The notes beneath the pieces are model-generated. The model made no database searches, was not told the origin of the DNA, and worked only from the letters and a program-made list of their open reading frames with translations. Below, one piece after another: positions 9,346 through 20,635 of a stretch of DNA of 64,000 nt. The stretch spans positions 992,001 to 1,056,000 of the forward strand of contig JAHLKG010000002.1 in assembly GCA_025526995.1 (NCBI GenBank), in the 5' to 3' direction. Made by a program: the position numbers and the translations under genes. The stretch's first letter is position 1. The number at the start of each line of letters is the position of its first letter. This stretch comes from Powellomyces hirtus (taxonomy: Eukaryota; Chytridiomycota; Chytridiomycetes; Spizellomycetales; Powellomycetaceae).

Positions 9346-11817
9346 TCTCACCTCTGAAGAAGAACGCAACTTCTACAAGAGGGCCCGTGATCCCCATTAC
9401 CTCCTGTCAATCACGGCTGGCAATACCAATTGTCAGCTTAGTCAGGCCAAACTTCAAGCCACTGCCTTACGATTGGAGGCTTTAAACAAGCGGATCAATC
9501 AGTTGGACTCATCATCTTCTTCAGCCCTTCAGTCTGGCAATAAGAAGAAACAGAAATCATCTCCAGCTGCCAACACTGCACCTGTGCCGACTACTTATTC
9601 TGTCGCAGCTCCAGCCATGTCTGTGCCCCCTAAGAAACCTTCTAAGCGGGACGCTATTCCAGTTAAGGCTACTGTGACTTGTCCCTTTTGCTCTGCTACT
9701 GGCAAACACAACTATTGGGATTGCCTTAGGGCCACAGACTCCCAAAAGCGAGCCTATCGCAAAAAGCGCAAATTGGAATACCACCAGAAGCAACTGGCCT
9801 CCGCTAATGCCATGATGGCTACTTCCTCAGGCCTTCTAGTTGCCTCTACCGCTCCCACCTTTGCCTTGGAAGATTCCGCATCTTGTAAAGCATTTAGAAC
9901 AGCCTCAAATGGCAAACTCAAATGGGTGGTTGATTCCGGCGCCTCTGACCACATGTGCTATCAGGAATCCACCTTCCTACACCTCAAGCCTATCACCCAC
10001 ACTGTGGAAGTGGCTAACGGTGTTATTGTTGACGCTACTGGCTTTGGAGACATTTGAGTGATGTATCAAGTACATGGACTGATCATCCGGGCCGTACTTT
10101 TTGTCCCATCCTTTCACCACAACCTACTCTCTGAGCCTACCTTGTCAAAGCGGAGAATCAATCTTTCTTTCAAGCGTACCCATTGCTCTATGGACCTACC
10201 AGACGGGATCTCTCTTACCATCCCTTGCACGCCATCCGGTCAATTGCCCTTCACCTGCAAACTTAGAATGGCTGCACCGGCCTCCAGCTTGGCACTGGCT
10301 ATTGGGGCTCCCACTATCCTGTCTCTGGGAGACTATCTCCTTTGGCATGCTCGACTTGGTCACCCTTCCTATGACCGCTTCAAAGAGCTGGCCACCACTT
10401 TACCTCTTGCCTTCACTTTACCGCCTTCAGACGACATTCCTCTTTATGCTGAATGTGCCGTCAGCAAGGGCCATGGAGTGGCCAAACCCAAAGTCAACCC
10501 CACCATCTATCCTGACAAATCCGGCCTGATCCACGTTGATCTCTTTGGCCCAGTTTCAACTCCTTCTCTGTCAGGAGCTACCTATTCTCTGGTTATCCTT
10601 GACCAAGACACACGTTATTCCAAAAGCTACTTCTTAAAGGGCAAGTCAGCCCATACCGTCCATTCCTGCCTATTGGATTATGCTGCCCTCTACAAGACCC
10701 AACGTAGCTATCTTATCAAGCAAGCCCACAAGGATCAAGGCTCTGAATTCCTCAACAAAGTGAATCAGGTTGGAGTGCTTCTCAATGCATCATCTGGAAC
10801 ACCACGGCTGCTTATTCTTCCTTTCAGTATCCGGTTGAACGTATTTATCGTACCCTTGCAGACATGGGACGTACACTGCTCCATGCAGCTCATTTCACTC
10901 TGGATTTCTGGGCTGAAGCTTGGAATACTGCAAACTATCTACGTAACCGTCTACCGGCCCATGAATATACCAAGACACCTTTTGAAGCTTGGACCGGCAT
11001 TAAACCTAAGCTGGACCATCTTAAACTCATTGGGTGCACCGCCTATGTAACCCCGGTTCTTATGAAGGACAAGCTCCTTCCACGTTCATGGACTGGCATT
11101 CTAGTTGGCTATGGCCTTTCCTCACCTACCTACCGTATTTGGAATCCGGCCACCTCTTCCATTGTGGAAACCCATGACATCCGCTTTGATGAATCTAAAT
11201 TATTCTGGGACGCAGCTCTTTCCTTGGATCAACTCCAAGGCTTCAGGGTGGCTGACCTTCCCATCGACAATCCCACTGGCAATGACCTTCCCACGTCTGG
11301 CTCTGCCGGCAGCTTCTCTGACGAGTCTTCCTTATCTGAGGATGAGTATGAAGTGGAGAAGATCACACAGCATTGCCACCATTGTGACAAGCTCCAGTTC
11401 TACATCAAATGGAAAGGTTATCCATCTTCTGACAACACTTGGGAAGATGAAGACCGGCTTGATCATTGTCACGAACTTCTCAATCAATACCTTGAGGACA
11501 ATGACTTGGGCAACTCATCACACACCTGACACACCCATGCCTTCCAGACATCTGCTGCTACGTCTGAAGCCACTACTGTGCCTTGCGATTACGATGTGCC
11601 CAATACTCTCAAGCAGGTCCTTGCTTCTCTTCACCGTGTCTCTTGGGAAGCTGCCAGGAAAGCCGAACTTGACTCTCTGACCTTGAACAACACCTGGTCA
11701 GTTGTTGACCGTCCAGCACCCCCCACCAATGTTGTGGATTCCCGCTGGGGCATTTTCGACTTGGGATGGACTTCCAACCTTCTCAGGACCCTTTTGGAGG
11801 GGGCGCCAGTGCCTCTT
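9346..11817 (+). mobile_element. copia-1 internal fragment, copy 2 (gag to RT start)
   Basis: Ty1/copia sequence lying between two gypsy copies. It runs from within gag (9346) to the RT N-terminus (11817) and ends in CTCTT before the LTR at 11818. The same CTCTT follows the right LTR at 19792-19796, so the second gypsy copy inserted here with a 5-bp target-site duplication. Confidence 0.85.
9346..11817 (+). pseudogene. copia-1 gag-PR-IN-chromodomain-RT fragment
   Basis: The frame runs from the gypsy LTR into gag, with no start codon of its own. It contains a zinc-knuckle-like motif CPFCSATGKHNYWDC, the protease motif VVDSGASDHMC, a pre-integrase segment (LLWHARLGHPSYDRF), the integrase core, the chromodomain and the RT start. 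Breaks: in-frame TGA at 10055-10057 within the protease; a one-base deletion near 10769 shifting integrase from the 10058-11050 frame to the 10864-11529 frame; TGA at 11527-11529 between chromodomain and RT. The RT is lost after VVDSRW. Both TGA codons sit where an Arg CGA is plausible, so CpG decay is likely. Confidence 0.88.
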
Positions 11818-12092
11818 TGTAATAATACTAGGTCCGTTGCCAGAGTCTAGTCTTCTATTCGGGAATTCCCTATGTCTAGTTCTACTGTAAGATCTCTGAG
11901 CCTTGAATACGCCCTCGTCGGAGTATTCCTACTTTTCTTCTGGACCGCGGGGCGGTCCCGGTCACGTGATGGCCATCCGTGGCCATCCCTAAGGTCTAGT
12001 ACCCTTCGGAATGCTGACGCTAGCATCCATCTCGCGCGGGGTCCTTCCCGACGCATGTCTAGGCTTAGGTTGGCGAGCCACGCCTCATTACA
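11818..12092 (-). repeat. gypsy LTR (3' LTR of copy 2)
   Basis: 275 bp with TGTAAT/ATTACA ends; no difference seen from 1353-1627. Preceded by target-site duplication CTCTT. Confidence 0.93.
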
Positions 12093-12506
12093 CCCCCCTT
12101 AGATTCGCGACTATCTCTTAGGCTCGAATCTCTTCAGCGAGGTGAAGCTTGCCTAAGCCGGGCGGCGGCGGGTTAACGGATGCTGACGTGGTTGTGCGAA
12201 GATGAGGCTGGGGAGGCAGCCCTGGTGCGGGTCGCGTCGCGGTAGTCTCCGGCGGGTAGTATCCGCCCTTCGTGGTGCGCGAAGTTGTCGGAAAGTCTAT
12301 TTCTCTCTTCGCAGGGGCCCTAGATGAATCACGAGTAGCTTCCTCCATGCGGATTTCGATAAGTAACATCTGCTGCGCTCCGTAGGGGATGAAACACTAA
12401 CACCTGAATTTCCGAGCGTTCCCAGGCAGATCGAGCCTTTACAAGGTACTGCCCGTTGAATCTCCCCCTCTCGCTCTTCTTTTCTTTGTAGCTCGACGAA
12501 CTCACA

Positions 12507-12551
<45 letters not shown>
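12093..12551. other. Leader of antisense RING gene, copy 2
   Basis: Counterpart of 1628-2088: purine-tract complement, no ORF, then a (CA)n tract ending at the RING ATG. Confidence 0.5.
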
Positions 12552-13294
12552 ATGGCTGACACCCCCAACAACTCTCCTCCCCCCCCCGACACCACCACCA
12601 CCATGGGCAAGCGCCGGCCCGCCCAACAACTTGCAAAAGGCGCAACCAAGCGGGCCCAGCCCGCCCGGGTAAGTAGGGGTCGGGGCTCATCCTCGGGTGT
12701 GGCAACTCGTCTCATGTTGCCCGTCTTCCTTTGTTACCTACAGGACCCCTCGGTCCATGAAAAGTCCACCCCCGAGGGGTCGGCCGACTTGCCCGCTTGC
12801 TGGAAGTGCCATCTTTTCCGCAAGGGCAAGATGTTCACGTCGGAATGCCACCATCTGGTGTGCCGGCCCTGCATCGTGGCGGCGGCCGACGACACGGTAT
12901 GTCCTCCTTTCGCTGAGGGGCGGCCTGATGCCTTCCTAACGGTGTGGTTCCTTTGTTCCTTTGCTTTCCAGAACGACGGCCCTCAGGGCCAGTTGACGTG
13001 CGGCGCCCCCCACTGCGGCCGGGTCCTCTTCTTTGCGGCCATCCCCGCCGGGTGCCAGTTCGCTGGCTGCAACCATGTCGGAGCGGACCTCCGCATGTTC
13101 CCATGCAACCATCTCCACTGCATGGGCCACGTCCGCGCGTAAGTAGTACTCTTCGGCCTGCTGCTGTCTTACCTGATTAACTCAGCTCTCTTTGCAGCGA
13201 GATGAACGTGGCAAATTACACCCCCCTCCGGTGCGGGTTGGGCGACCGGTGCCACGGCAATCGGTGCCAGTTCTCCTTCACCAAGATTGGTTGA
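12552..13294 (+). CDS. Antisense RING-finger cargo gene of gypsy element, copy 2
   Basis: The same four-exon structure as 2089-2831, shifted by 10463 bp, with all splice sites kept and no stop or frameshift in the exons. The only exon difference I noticed that changes the protein is Lys to Glu in STPxGSAD; others are silent or intronic. The gene stays open in both copies while pol in each copy has several inactivating lesions. That is suggestive of separate maintenance, but with so few differences it is not proof. Confidence 0.78.
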
Positions 13295-13525
13295 TTAGTT
13301 CTCCCCCCCCTCTTTCTTGTATATACTTTCGATTGTTGTCTGTTGCTCCCTTGGGGCCTGGCCTCCGGGCCGTAATCAAATTCAGTACCAAAATCTCATC
13401 GCTGTACTTGCCTTCTCATTGCTGTGCTCCCTTGAGCCTTGTAGCATTTCGTATGCGTCCGCTGTGTCCAATGTCACTCGACTTCTTCCCGGCTATGGTG
13501 CTCATGGTAGATGCCCTGCATCACA

Positions 13526-14301
13526 CTTCCCCGTTGGGAAGACCGCCCAGCGGTTCCCCAGCCATCGTCCAACGATGCCGGTATCTCACCTAGTGAGGTC
13601 TACTGCCTCGCAGTCTTCGGCTCATCGCCCAGCAATCCCGGCATCTCGCCCAGCGAGGTATGCTGCCCAGCAGCCTTCGGCCATCGTCCAACGATGCCGG
13701 CATCTCACCTCGTGAGGTCTACTGCCTCGCAGTCTTTGGCTCATCGCCCAGCGATCCCGGCATCTCGTCCAGCGAGGTATGTCGCCCAGCGACCTTCGGC
13801 CCATCGTCAAACGATGCCGGTATCTTGGCCGAAGCCCTTCTCTTCCCCTTCGCGTGGGTATGTACTGCGGCCATGGTCCCCGCGGGTCTCGAGGTACGCT
13901 GCCATGCAAATCTGGTGCCGGTCACCTTGCATCGGCAAGCCGGTCGATGCCCAGCATCACCCTTCTCACCCAGTGAGGTATGCCGCCCAGCGGCCTTCGG
14001 CCCATTGTCAAACGATGCCGGTATCTTGGCCAAAGCCCTTCTCTTCCCCTTCGCGTAGGTATGTACCACGGCCATGGTCCCCGCGGGTCTCGAGGTACGC
14101 TGCCATGCAAATCTGGTGCCGGTCACCTTGCATCGGCAAGCCGTCGGCTCATCGCCCAGCGATCCCGGCATCTCACCCAGTGAGGTATGCTGCCCAGCAG
14201 CCTTCGGCCATCGTCCAACGATGCCGGCATCTCGCCCAGCGAGGTATGCTGCCCAGCAGCCTTCGGCCATCGTCCAATGATGCCGGAATCTCGCACTGTA
14301 A
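13526..14301. repeat. Array of mini-hairpins, copy 2
   Basis: Counterpart of 3063-3838. Most stems are perfect. Single changes break pairing in a few (CATTGT-CAA-ACGATG near 14005 and CATCGT-CCA-ATGATG near 14275), both consistent with CpG transitions. Confidence 0.85.
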
Positions 14302-14355
14302 TGTCCTCTACCTCAAGTAGCATCTCTCTTGTTAATTTACGGTACAGCTCGCTAT

Positions 14356-17300
14356 CTAGGTTCTCTTACGTCGCCTGGCTGCTAGCCTTTGGCCGCGGTC
14401 CTCTCCGGGGTGCTCCCGGAGCCATTCTTCCAGTGCGGTCGTTCCCTTCACGTGTGCATACGGCTCCCACGTGTTCTGGGTGTTGTCGTAACCTGTCCAC
14501 TTGACTAAGAACTGCTCGGTGTTCCTGTGCCATCTGGCATTTAGGATCTTGTCCACTTGGTAGGTCTCCTGACCGTCTTCGTCCTTCTCGGGCTCAGGCG
14601 GGGCGGTGATCTGTCTGTACGGGGTACCGCCCGGGTCATGGTAACGTCTCAGAATGCTGACATGAAAGACTGGGTGCAACCCGGTGAACTCCTTGGGTAG
14701 TTCGAGCTCGTAGGTGTCAGGATGCGGGCCCTTGCCGCGTACTGTGAATGGCCCAATCCATTGCTCAGCCAGCTTTTTGTTCCTTGTGGTGACGCTGGTA
14801 ATCGCGATACCCTCGCGATGGAGTAAGACCTTGTCACCCTCTCGGTATGCTTCCGCGTGCTTCTTGCGGCCGTAGTACTTTGCCTGCTGGTCCTGTGCGT
14901 CTCGGAGCCGTTGCTGCACGATGCGACTCACGTCGGCGAATTCCTTAATCCGTCTCTCCACGGCGGTTCGTGCCGATTGCCTTATCATCTCCCCGGGGTT
15001 AGGTGCTACCCATTGGTTCAGTACCCGGGGAACGCGGCCTAGGTCAATCTCGAAAGGGGATAGTCCCGTCGATGTCTGCGGCGTTCGGTTGTAGTTGTAC
15101 TCGAGGGTGGGGAGTAAACTCTTCCAGTTGGAGCCGGTATAGTCGAGATAGGGGCCCATGATTCCCTTGATCGTCTTGATGGCGTTCTCCGCCTTGCCGT
15201 CGGTCTGTTGGTGTCGTGCCGACGAGAGTTCCTGCTTGACGTCGAGTGCCCGCATCAGGTACCGCCAGAATTCTGATAGCCACTTGGGGTCCTGATCGCT
15301 CACGATGGTGTGGGGTAACCCCGTGTGGCGGAATGCCTGTTCCAGAAAGAGTTGAGCCGTCTCCTGAGCTGTAGCGCGTGTATTAGTAGGTAGAAGTATC
15401 ACGCGGCATGAAAGATAGTCAACGATGAGGAGTACGGCGTCCGCCGTCTTGGTCAGTCTCTCGCCGGTGTGGTGCGAAGGGTTCTTCGTCACGTCGGGCT
15501 CTACCCGAGGTTCCCCCCCCCTTAGAGCCTGACGTGGGGAAGAATATATCCATGCCGATTTGTTGCCAACGAGCGTCGGGGATCGGTAAGCTGCGGAGGA
15601 AGCCGATCGGTGCGGCGCGCTTGTGACATTGGCATGTAGGGCAAGTGCGGACATATTGGTACACATCACGCTCCATGTGAGGCCAATAGTACGACTCCAG
15701 AAGTTTGGCGAGCGTCCGTTGTACACCGGAGTGGCCGCCGTTCGCGAGGGAGTCGTGATGGGTCTGAAGAAGTGGCCCCCGTAGACTGTCGGGGACGTAC
15801 CGACGGTCGTGGTACATCAAGAATCGGTCCGGAGGGGAGTCCACTGCCCGGAATCGGCGTGCATGGCCGGACAGGTTCTCCTGTGGGCCGTCAAGGGTTA
15901 GTAGGATGTTTTGGCCAAAATCATCGGATGCGAGCGCTCGGGTCCAGTCCGCATCGGTCGGCATGTGCGTCGTTGCGGTTATCTCCGGTTGCACAATGGC
16001 GGTGACCACATCGATCTTGGCCTGGCAGGTCGCACACTTGGGGGCGTAAGTCGGGTCGCGACTTAGGAAGTCGGCGATCGAGTTCCATGTGCCGGGGAGG
16101 TATTCCACTGAAAAATCGAACTGTTGGAGGAACTCGACCCAGCCCGCTTGGCGACGTGACAGGTGGGGTTGTTCCTGAAGGTAGATCAGGGATTTGTGGT
16201 CGACAAAAGCACGGAAGGGGCGGCCGATGAGGTAATGGCGGTTGGCGCGTATAGATTTGACCAGTCCCAGTAGTTCTTGTTCATGTACGGGGTATCAGGT
16301 CTCGGCGGGTTGCATCTTGCGGGAGTAGTATGTCACCGGGCGAAGTTGTGGAAGGTTAGCCAAGCCTGATTTGGTGGTAGGTAGTGGATGAGGGTATGGG
16401 AAATCCCCTGCGGCCGGCTGTGCCAGCCATCCACCATAGGCGTAGCCCGATGCGTCGGTAAACAAGTAGGTGTCGAGCGCCGAGTCGAAATACGCTAGGG
16501 TAGGTGCCGAAGAGCATAATTCCTTTAAGCAACTGAACACCTTGTCCTCCTCGTCGCCCCATTGCCATGGGCGATTGCCGGATTGTAGGTTCGTTAACGG
16601 TAGGGCGATCTGTGCATACTCGGGGATGTATTCTTTGATTTAGTTGACGAGGCCCATAAAACTAAGGAGTTCCAGGGAGTTGGTCGGGCGAGGTCGTCCC
16701 CGGACCGCAGTCACCTTGGAGGAGGCGATACTCAGGCCATCCTTGCCGACGCGGTGGCCGCAGAACTCGACTTCGTCAACCGCCCATTGACATTTGCTGG
16801 GTTTGACGTGGAGGCAATGTTCCGCCAAGGTCTTGAGGACCTCGTCGACGTGCTGAATGTGCGAATTCATGTCGGTGCTGAATATGAGAATATCGTCGAG
16901 GTATGAGATCACGTAGGCGTCGTACTTGTCGCCCAAGAGTTTGTTGGTTAGTCGCTGGAATGTAGCAGGTGCATTAGTTAAGCCGAAAGGTAGAACATTG
17001 TATTCGAAATGTCCAAAACGTGTTCGGAACGCTGTTTTCTCCCTATCTTCCAGTCGGATCATGATGCAGTGGTACGCGTCGCGGATGTCGATCGCGGTGA
17101 ATACCCGCATGTTGACAAGCCTGTCGCGCAGCTTCGAGAGGTTCGGAAGTGGCGTGGCATCCTTGTGAGTCATCTTGTTCAGTGCCCGGTAGTCAATGCA
17201 GCAGCGTAGGCCGCCGTCCTTCTTTGGGGCAAATAGGACGGGCGCGCCCCACGGACTGCGAGAGTGTGAGATCCATCCCTTGTCCATTAAACGCTGCATC

Positions 17301-18268
17301 TGCTGGCCAAGCTTGTCCAGTTCGTCAGGGCTCAAATGCCGGAGTGGCTGCATCACGGGCTTCGAGCCGGGTTTGAGCTGAATAGTGAAATTGTCCTCGC
17401 CTCGGTCCGGAGGCATGCCTGACTGCTCGGTGAATAGCGTCGTGACGTATTTCTCTAGGGTCAGTCGGAGTGGATGGTCGGCTGCCAGCGCCTCTAGCGG
17501 GTCCTTTTGATCTACCGCCTTGGCTTCAGTGTTGGTGTGGCATCGTTTCTTGGCGTCGGCCGTCCGTACGAATTGAGCCTCTGCGACTGGAATCGCATCT
17601 ACGATGTGTATCTCGAAACCTCCAGTGATCTCGCCCTTCTTCATCAAGCGTTTCCATTGCTTGGCCGTGTAGATTCCCTCTGCATTGAGTGCTGGCTTCG
17701 CCGGCTGGAATCTGCGAGGCCGTACCTCTCGTGGGGAGAGTAGGCGGGCGGCGCACGCGGACGGTGCTTCCCAATGGCGGTTAGTCGATTTGGCTCGAAG
17801 GCTAAGGGTCTGGCCGTCATGGTAGAACGTCATCGTTGGAAAGCCCCCTTGGTCGAAGAGCCCTCGGACGTCCAGCCCCAATATGAATGGCAAGCCCAGT
17901 ATGGTATCGACCCTGATTGGCGCGACCATGAACGGTACGGTATCCTCCCGGTAGGTGATCTTCTCCTCGGTGAACACCGAGAGGTCCCCACAGGTCATCT
18001 TTGTTGCCCCGTAGTTTCCCGCTCTGTCACCCCACCGGACCTCCAGCGGAGTTGGAGAGGTGTAGGTCCGGAGGCCGTGTTTGGCGGCCCAAGTGTTGCT
18101 GATGATCAGGGTGTTACATCCGGTATCGATTAGGATGCGGGCAAAGTGCCCTTGTACCTTCCCGTGGACCACAAATGTCTTCCTGTGAATGCGGGGTCCC
18201 GGTCTGTCCGTGGGGATCTTGTCTTGCATCCGGGGTTGGGGTACTGAGACGGTGCAAGCGTTCAGCAC
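14356..18268 (-). pseudogene. gypsy pol, copy 2: PR-RT-RNase H-IN-chromodomain, inactivated
   Basis: Protease and RT are one open frame (18268-16640, 542 residues) with LIDTGCNT, FTAIDIRD and SYLDD intact. A TAA at 16640-16642 stops it in the RT connection. A TGA at 16295-16297, shared with copy 1, stops it again in early RNase H. The integrase frame (16108 down) shifts near 15515, where the C run is one base longer than in copy 1, and resumes to the chromodomain and stop at 14356. An 18-bp in-frame deletion relative to copy 1 lies near 17540. Confidence 0.9.
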
Positions 18269-19488
18269 CCGGGGCGAAAATCCGAGCTGTTGACTGAGCC
18301 CCCGTCGCTGACCGCCTCGTCTCCGGACCCTTCGGTGATCTCTACAGGGGCGGCGAACGTCCTATGCTCACCGGCTTTGCCTTTACTTGCTGGGCACCCA
18401 CGGGCGTAGTGCCCCTTGCCCCCGCAATTGAAGCATTCGTTGCGCTCCCGGGGTTCATTGTAGATGGTGCGCTCACGGTGTGAAGTCCCTTGGTAGTTGT
18501 CCATACTGCGTGTGGGACGGCCTGAGCCGTAGGGTGTGTGGCGCCCCCGTTCTCGTGTTTGATAGTTCCCTCGGTGGACCTGGGCCGGCTGGACTGCGGC
18601 GTACTGACGTCTTCTCCCGTCGGAGGTCACCCGCGCAAGGTCGTCCGCATAGCCTCGAATCTTGTAGCATAACAGGGCTTCGTTCTGTAGCTCGGTGATC
18701 GGAATCTCGGCGCCGTTGTTCCTCATGATCGTGGCATAGCAGTGGTCTCGAATGCGCTGGCCGACGTGGTTGGTCGAGAATCCGGTCAAGAAGTAGTCGC
18801 GCTCTTGCCGTGGGGTAAGTTGCTCCTTATCGTCGAGCGTTGCGATCTGCACCCGAAGGGTATTGAACTTGGCGATGTACTCCGATATGCTATTAGTGAA
18901 AACCAGCCGCTTCATCTTTGCCTCCGCGGTGTTTCGTAAGTTGGCAGGATAGAAGCGGGTGCGGAGTGTCCTTGTGAACTCTTCCAATGTCATGGGCAGG
19001 TCGCCGGCATCTCTGAGCATTTGCCACCACTCGTCGGCGGTCTCCTTGAGGTACCCCGAGATGTGGTCGACATCCCGGTGGTCCGTCCTGAAGTCGGTTG
19101 CCTCAAGGTAGCGCGTGTGGACCTTCAAGAACTCATCGACCTTCGACACCATTTCTTCACTGTTCCCTTTTCCGTCGAAGTGTGTCAGCTGCTTGCGAAG
19201 GTTCTCGCGGCGTTCCTTCTCGGCTTGCATTTGTGCGCGGTTTTCTTCCGCCAGGATGATGTCGACGTGCGGTGTTGCAACCGCTGGTTGGACTGGGGTT
19301 GGAATCCTTGAGAGAAGGGCTTCGAAGCGGACCTCTCCCATTGCGATCTGTTCCTGCAGTAGGCGTTGGGTCTCCGCCAATTGTGCAGCCAACATTGCGA
19401 CGGGGTTGCCGATCGGTGTGTCGACTTCGGGTTCTCCTACTGCCGGGCTTTCCCCTGCCATTGGGCTGTTCCTGGTGCTACGTGCCAT
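18262..19488 (-). CDS. gypsy Gag, copy 2
   Basis: 408 residues, open, with the same Gag core and CCHC knuckle (CFNCGGKGHYARGC) as copy 1 and a handful of substitutions. It sits directly inside the 5' LTR and primer-binding site (19507-19516). Confidence 0.9.
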   Translation of the reverse strand: MARSTRNSPMAGESPAVGEPEVDTPIGNPVAMLAAQLAETQRLLQEQIAMGEVRFEALLSRIPTPVQPAVATPHVDIILAEENRAQMQAEKERRENLRKQLTHFDGKGNSEEMVSKVDEFLKVHTRYLEATDFRTDHRDVDHISGYLKETADEWWQMLRDAGDLPMTLEEFTRTLRTRFYPANLRNTAEAKMKRLVFTNSISEYIAKFNTLRVQIATLDDKEQLTPRQERDYFLTGFSTNHVGQRIRDHCYATIMRNNGAEIPITELQNEALLCYKIRGYADDLARVTSDGRRRQYAAVQPAQVHRGNYQTRERGRHTPYGSGRPTRSMDNYQGTSHRERTIYNEPRERNECFNCGGKGHYARGCPASKGKAGEHRTFAAPVEITEGSGDEAVSDGGSVNSSDFRPGC

Positions 19489-19516
19489 TGTTGTCGTCTA
19501 CGGGGTGGTGCTACCA

Positions 19517-19791
19517 TGTAATAATACTAGGTCCGTTGCCAGAGTCTAGTCTTCTATTCGGGAATTCCCTATGTCTAGTTCTACTGTAAGATCTCTGAGC
19601 CTTGAATATGCCCTCGTCGGAGTATTCCTTCTTTTCTTCTGGACCGCGGGGCGGTCCCGGTCACGTGATGGCCATCCGTGGCCATCCCTAAGGTCTAGTA
19701 CCCTTCGGGATGCTGACGCTAGCATCCATCTCGCGCGGGGTCCTTCCCGACGCGTGTCTAGGCTTAGGTTGGCGAGCCACGCCTCATTACA
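19517..19791 (-). repeat. gypsy LTR (5' LTR of copy 2)
   Basis: 275 bp with TGTAAT/ATTACA ends, followed by target-site duplication CTCTT at 19792-19796. Confidence 0.93.
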
Positions 19792-19796
19792 CTCTT

Positions 19797-20229
19797 CCTC
19801 CTTTTATATCCGGAAATCATTCTTCCATCACCTTCTATCGACTTCCGTCACACAGTTCCATTTTATTTCGGCAAAAGACTTAGTGAAGGTGGTCTTCTCG
19901 TGTTATAACCTTTGGATCCAGACGTGATTTTAACTGCATCTTCCACTAGTTCCGCACCCCACTTGACACTCAGAACTGGACCATGGTTTTGCTTGCAACA
20001 GGACGTAGGATTAAAGGATAAGTCCCTGACACCCCTGCTACCTTCAGAATTCCGAAAAATTCATTGGGCCCCTCAATTACAGCTAGCGGGAATTGAACCT
20101 GCGGTTCCATGCCTGCGTCCCTGCGTCAGTCCAGTGCACTAAGTCTTAACCAGCCCAACAACAAATTTCGTCTTAACCTTCAGAAGTTCCAATTACCTTT
20201 TCCCCTACCTTTGCTCCTTAGAGGGGGCG
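19797..20229 (+). other. Probable copia-1 3' remnant, no gene
   Basis: About 430 bp continuing the copia-1 side of the gypsy insertion. I see no RT or RNase H coding. It ends with the purine tract GAGGGGGCG (20221-20229) followed by TGTTGGGATACC, which looks like a polypurine tract and the start of an LTR. If so, copia-1 lost most of RT and all of RNase H by deletion. Confidence 0.35.
20080..20157 (-). other. tRNA-like sequence (degenerate, possible SINE head)
   Basis: The minus strand contains a good pol III box B (GGTTCAATTCC) preceded about 55 bases upstream by TGGTTAAGACTTAG, similar to the box A region of Leu/Ser-type tRNAs. The T-arm stem has a mismatch and no acceptor stem closes, so this is not a functional tRNA. 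A tRNA pseudogene or SINE head is possible. Confidence 0.3.
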
Positions 20230-20354
20230 TGTTGGGATACCAAGGAGTTCCGGCCGGTCATTCAGAAGCCTTTATTCCTTTGCTTCTGTTCTTCTATCTT
20301 GAACACTATTGTACTGTACTGTCCACGATTCTTTGAACGGTACATGGCTATTTC
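20230..20354 (+). repeat. Putative copia-1 3' LTR start, interrupted by copia-2
   Basis: Begins TGTTGGGATACC after a purine tract. It is cut at 20354 by copia-2 and would resume at 32679. A possible LTR end (ACAACAACA) lies near 33089. With the other LTR outside the window this rests on the TG...CA form and position only. Confidence 0.27.
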
Positions 20355-20611
20355 TGTTGTGCGTAGGTGCGGTTAAGGTGTAGTGCAACAGAGGAAAGCT
20401 AGCTCGACACTCTCAATGACAATGGGATGATTGTGTTGTTGTTAAGTGTAAACGATGGGTGAAAGAGATCTACACTACAAAGAAGAAAGGTGGCTGTGCA
20501 AGCTATCTAAGCATACGCGGTCAGATGAGGCACCATTGCGCAGCGGGGGTCACGTGGAGTCTTGGAGCGCTGTCGATTTGACAGGTTTATCTCAAAAGTC
20601 CAATCTCAACA
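20355..20611 (-). repeat. copia-2 LTR (3')
   Basis: 257 bp. It differs from the other LTR (32417-32673) at only one position that I can see (T versus A near 20380). CACGTG at 20551-20556. Confidence 0.93.
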
Positions 20612-20635
20612 CTCCCCCGACTTTGGAGACCAAAC

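Larger units (their letters stand above)
1..19791. repeat. ~10.46-kb tandem duplication (copia-1 segment + gypsy element)
   Basis: Positions 1-9345 match 10468-19791 almost base for base. The offset drifts only from 10467 to 10446 bp, through a one-base indel near 305, CA-repeat length near 2060, and an 18-bp in-frame gap in copy 2 near 17540. Each copy reads: copia-1 segment, gypsy LTR, antisense RING gene, hairpin array, gypsy pol and gag (minus), gypsy LTR. The copia-1 start (9346-10467) is seen only before copy 2; its counterpart for copy 1 would lie left of the window. Differences are sparse and many are CG versus TG/CA. The flanks of the first gypsy copy do not match each other, whereas those of the second do, which points to ectopic recombination between two gypsy insertions. 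Confidence 0.93.
11818..19791 (-). mobile_element. Ty3/gypsy chromovirus, copy 2 (clean insertion)
   Basis: Same structure as copy 1, with LTRs 11818-12092 and 19517-19791 and a matching 5-bp target-site duplication CTCTT (11813-11817 and 19792-19796). RT catalytic residues are intact here (FTAIDIRD, SYLDD). The element is broken by TAA at 16640-16642, TGA at 16295-16297 and a one-base expansion of a C run near 15515 in the integrase. The two LTRs differ at about four of 275 positions. Confidence 0.92.
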
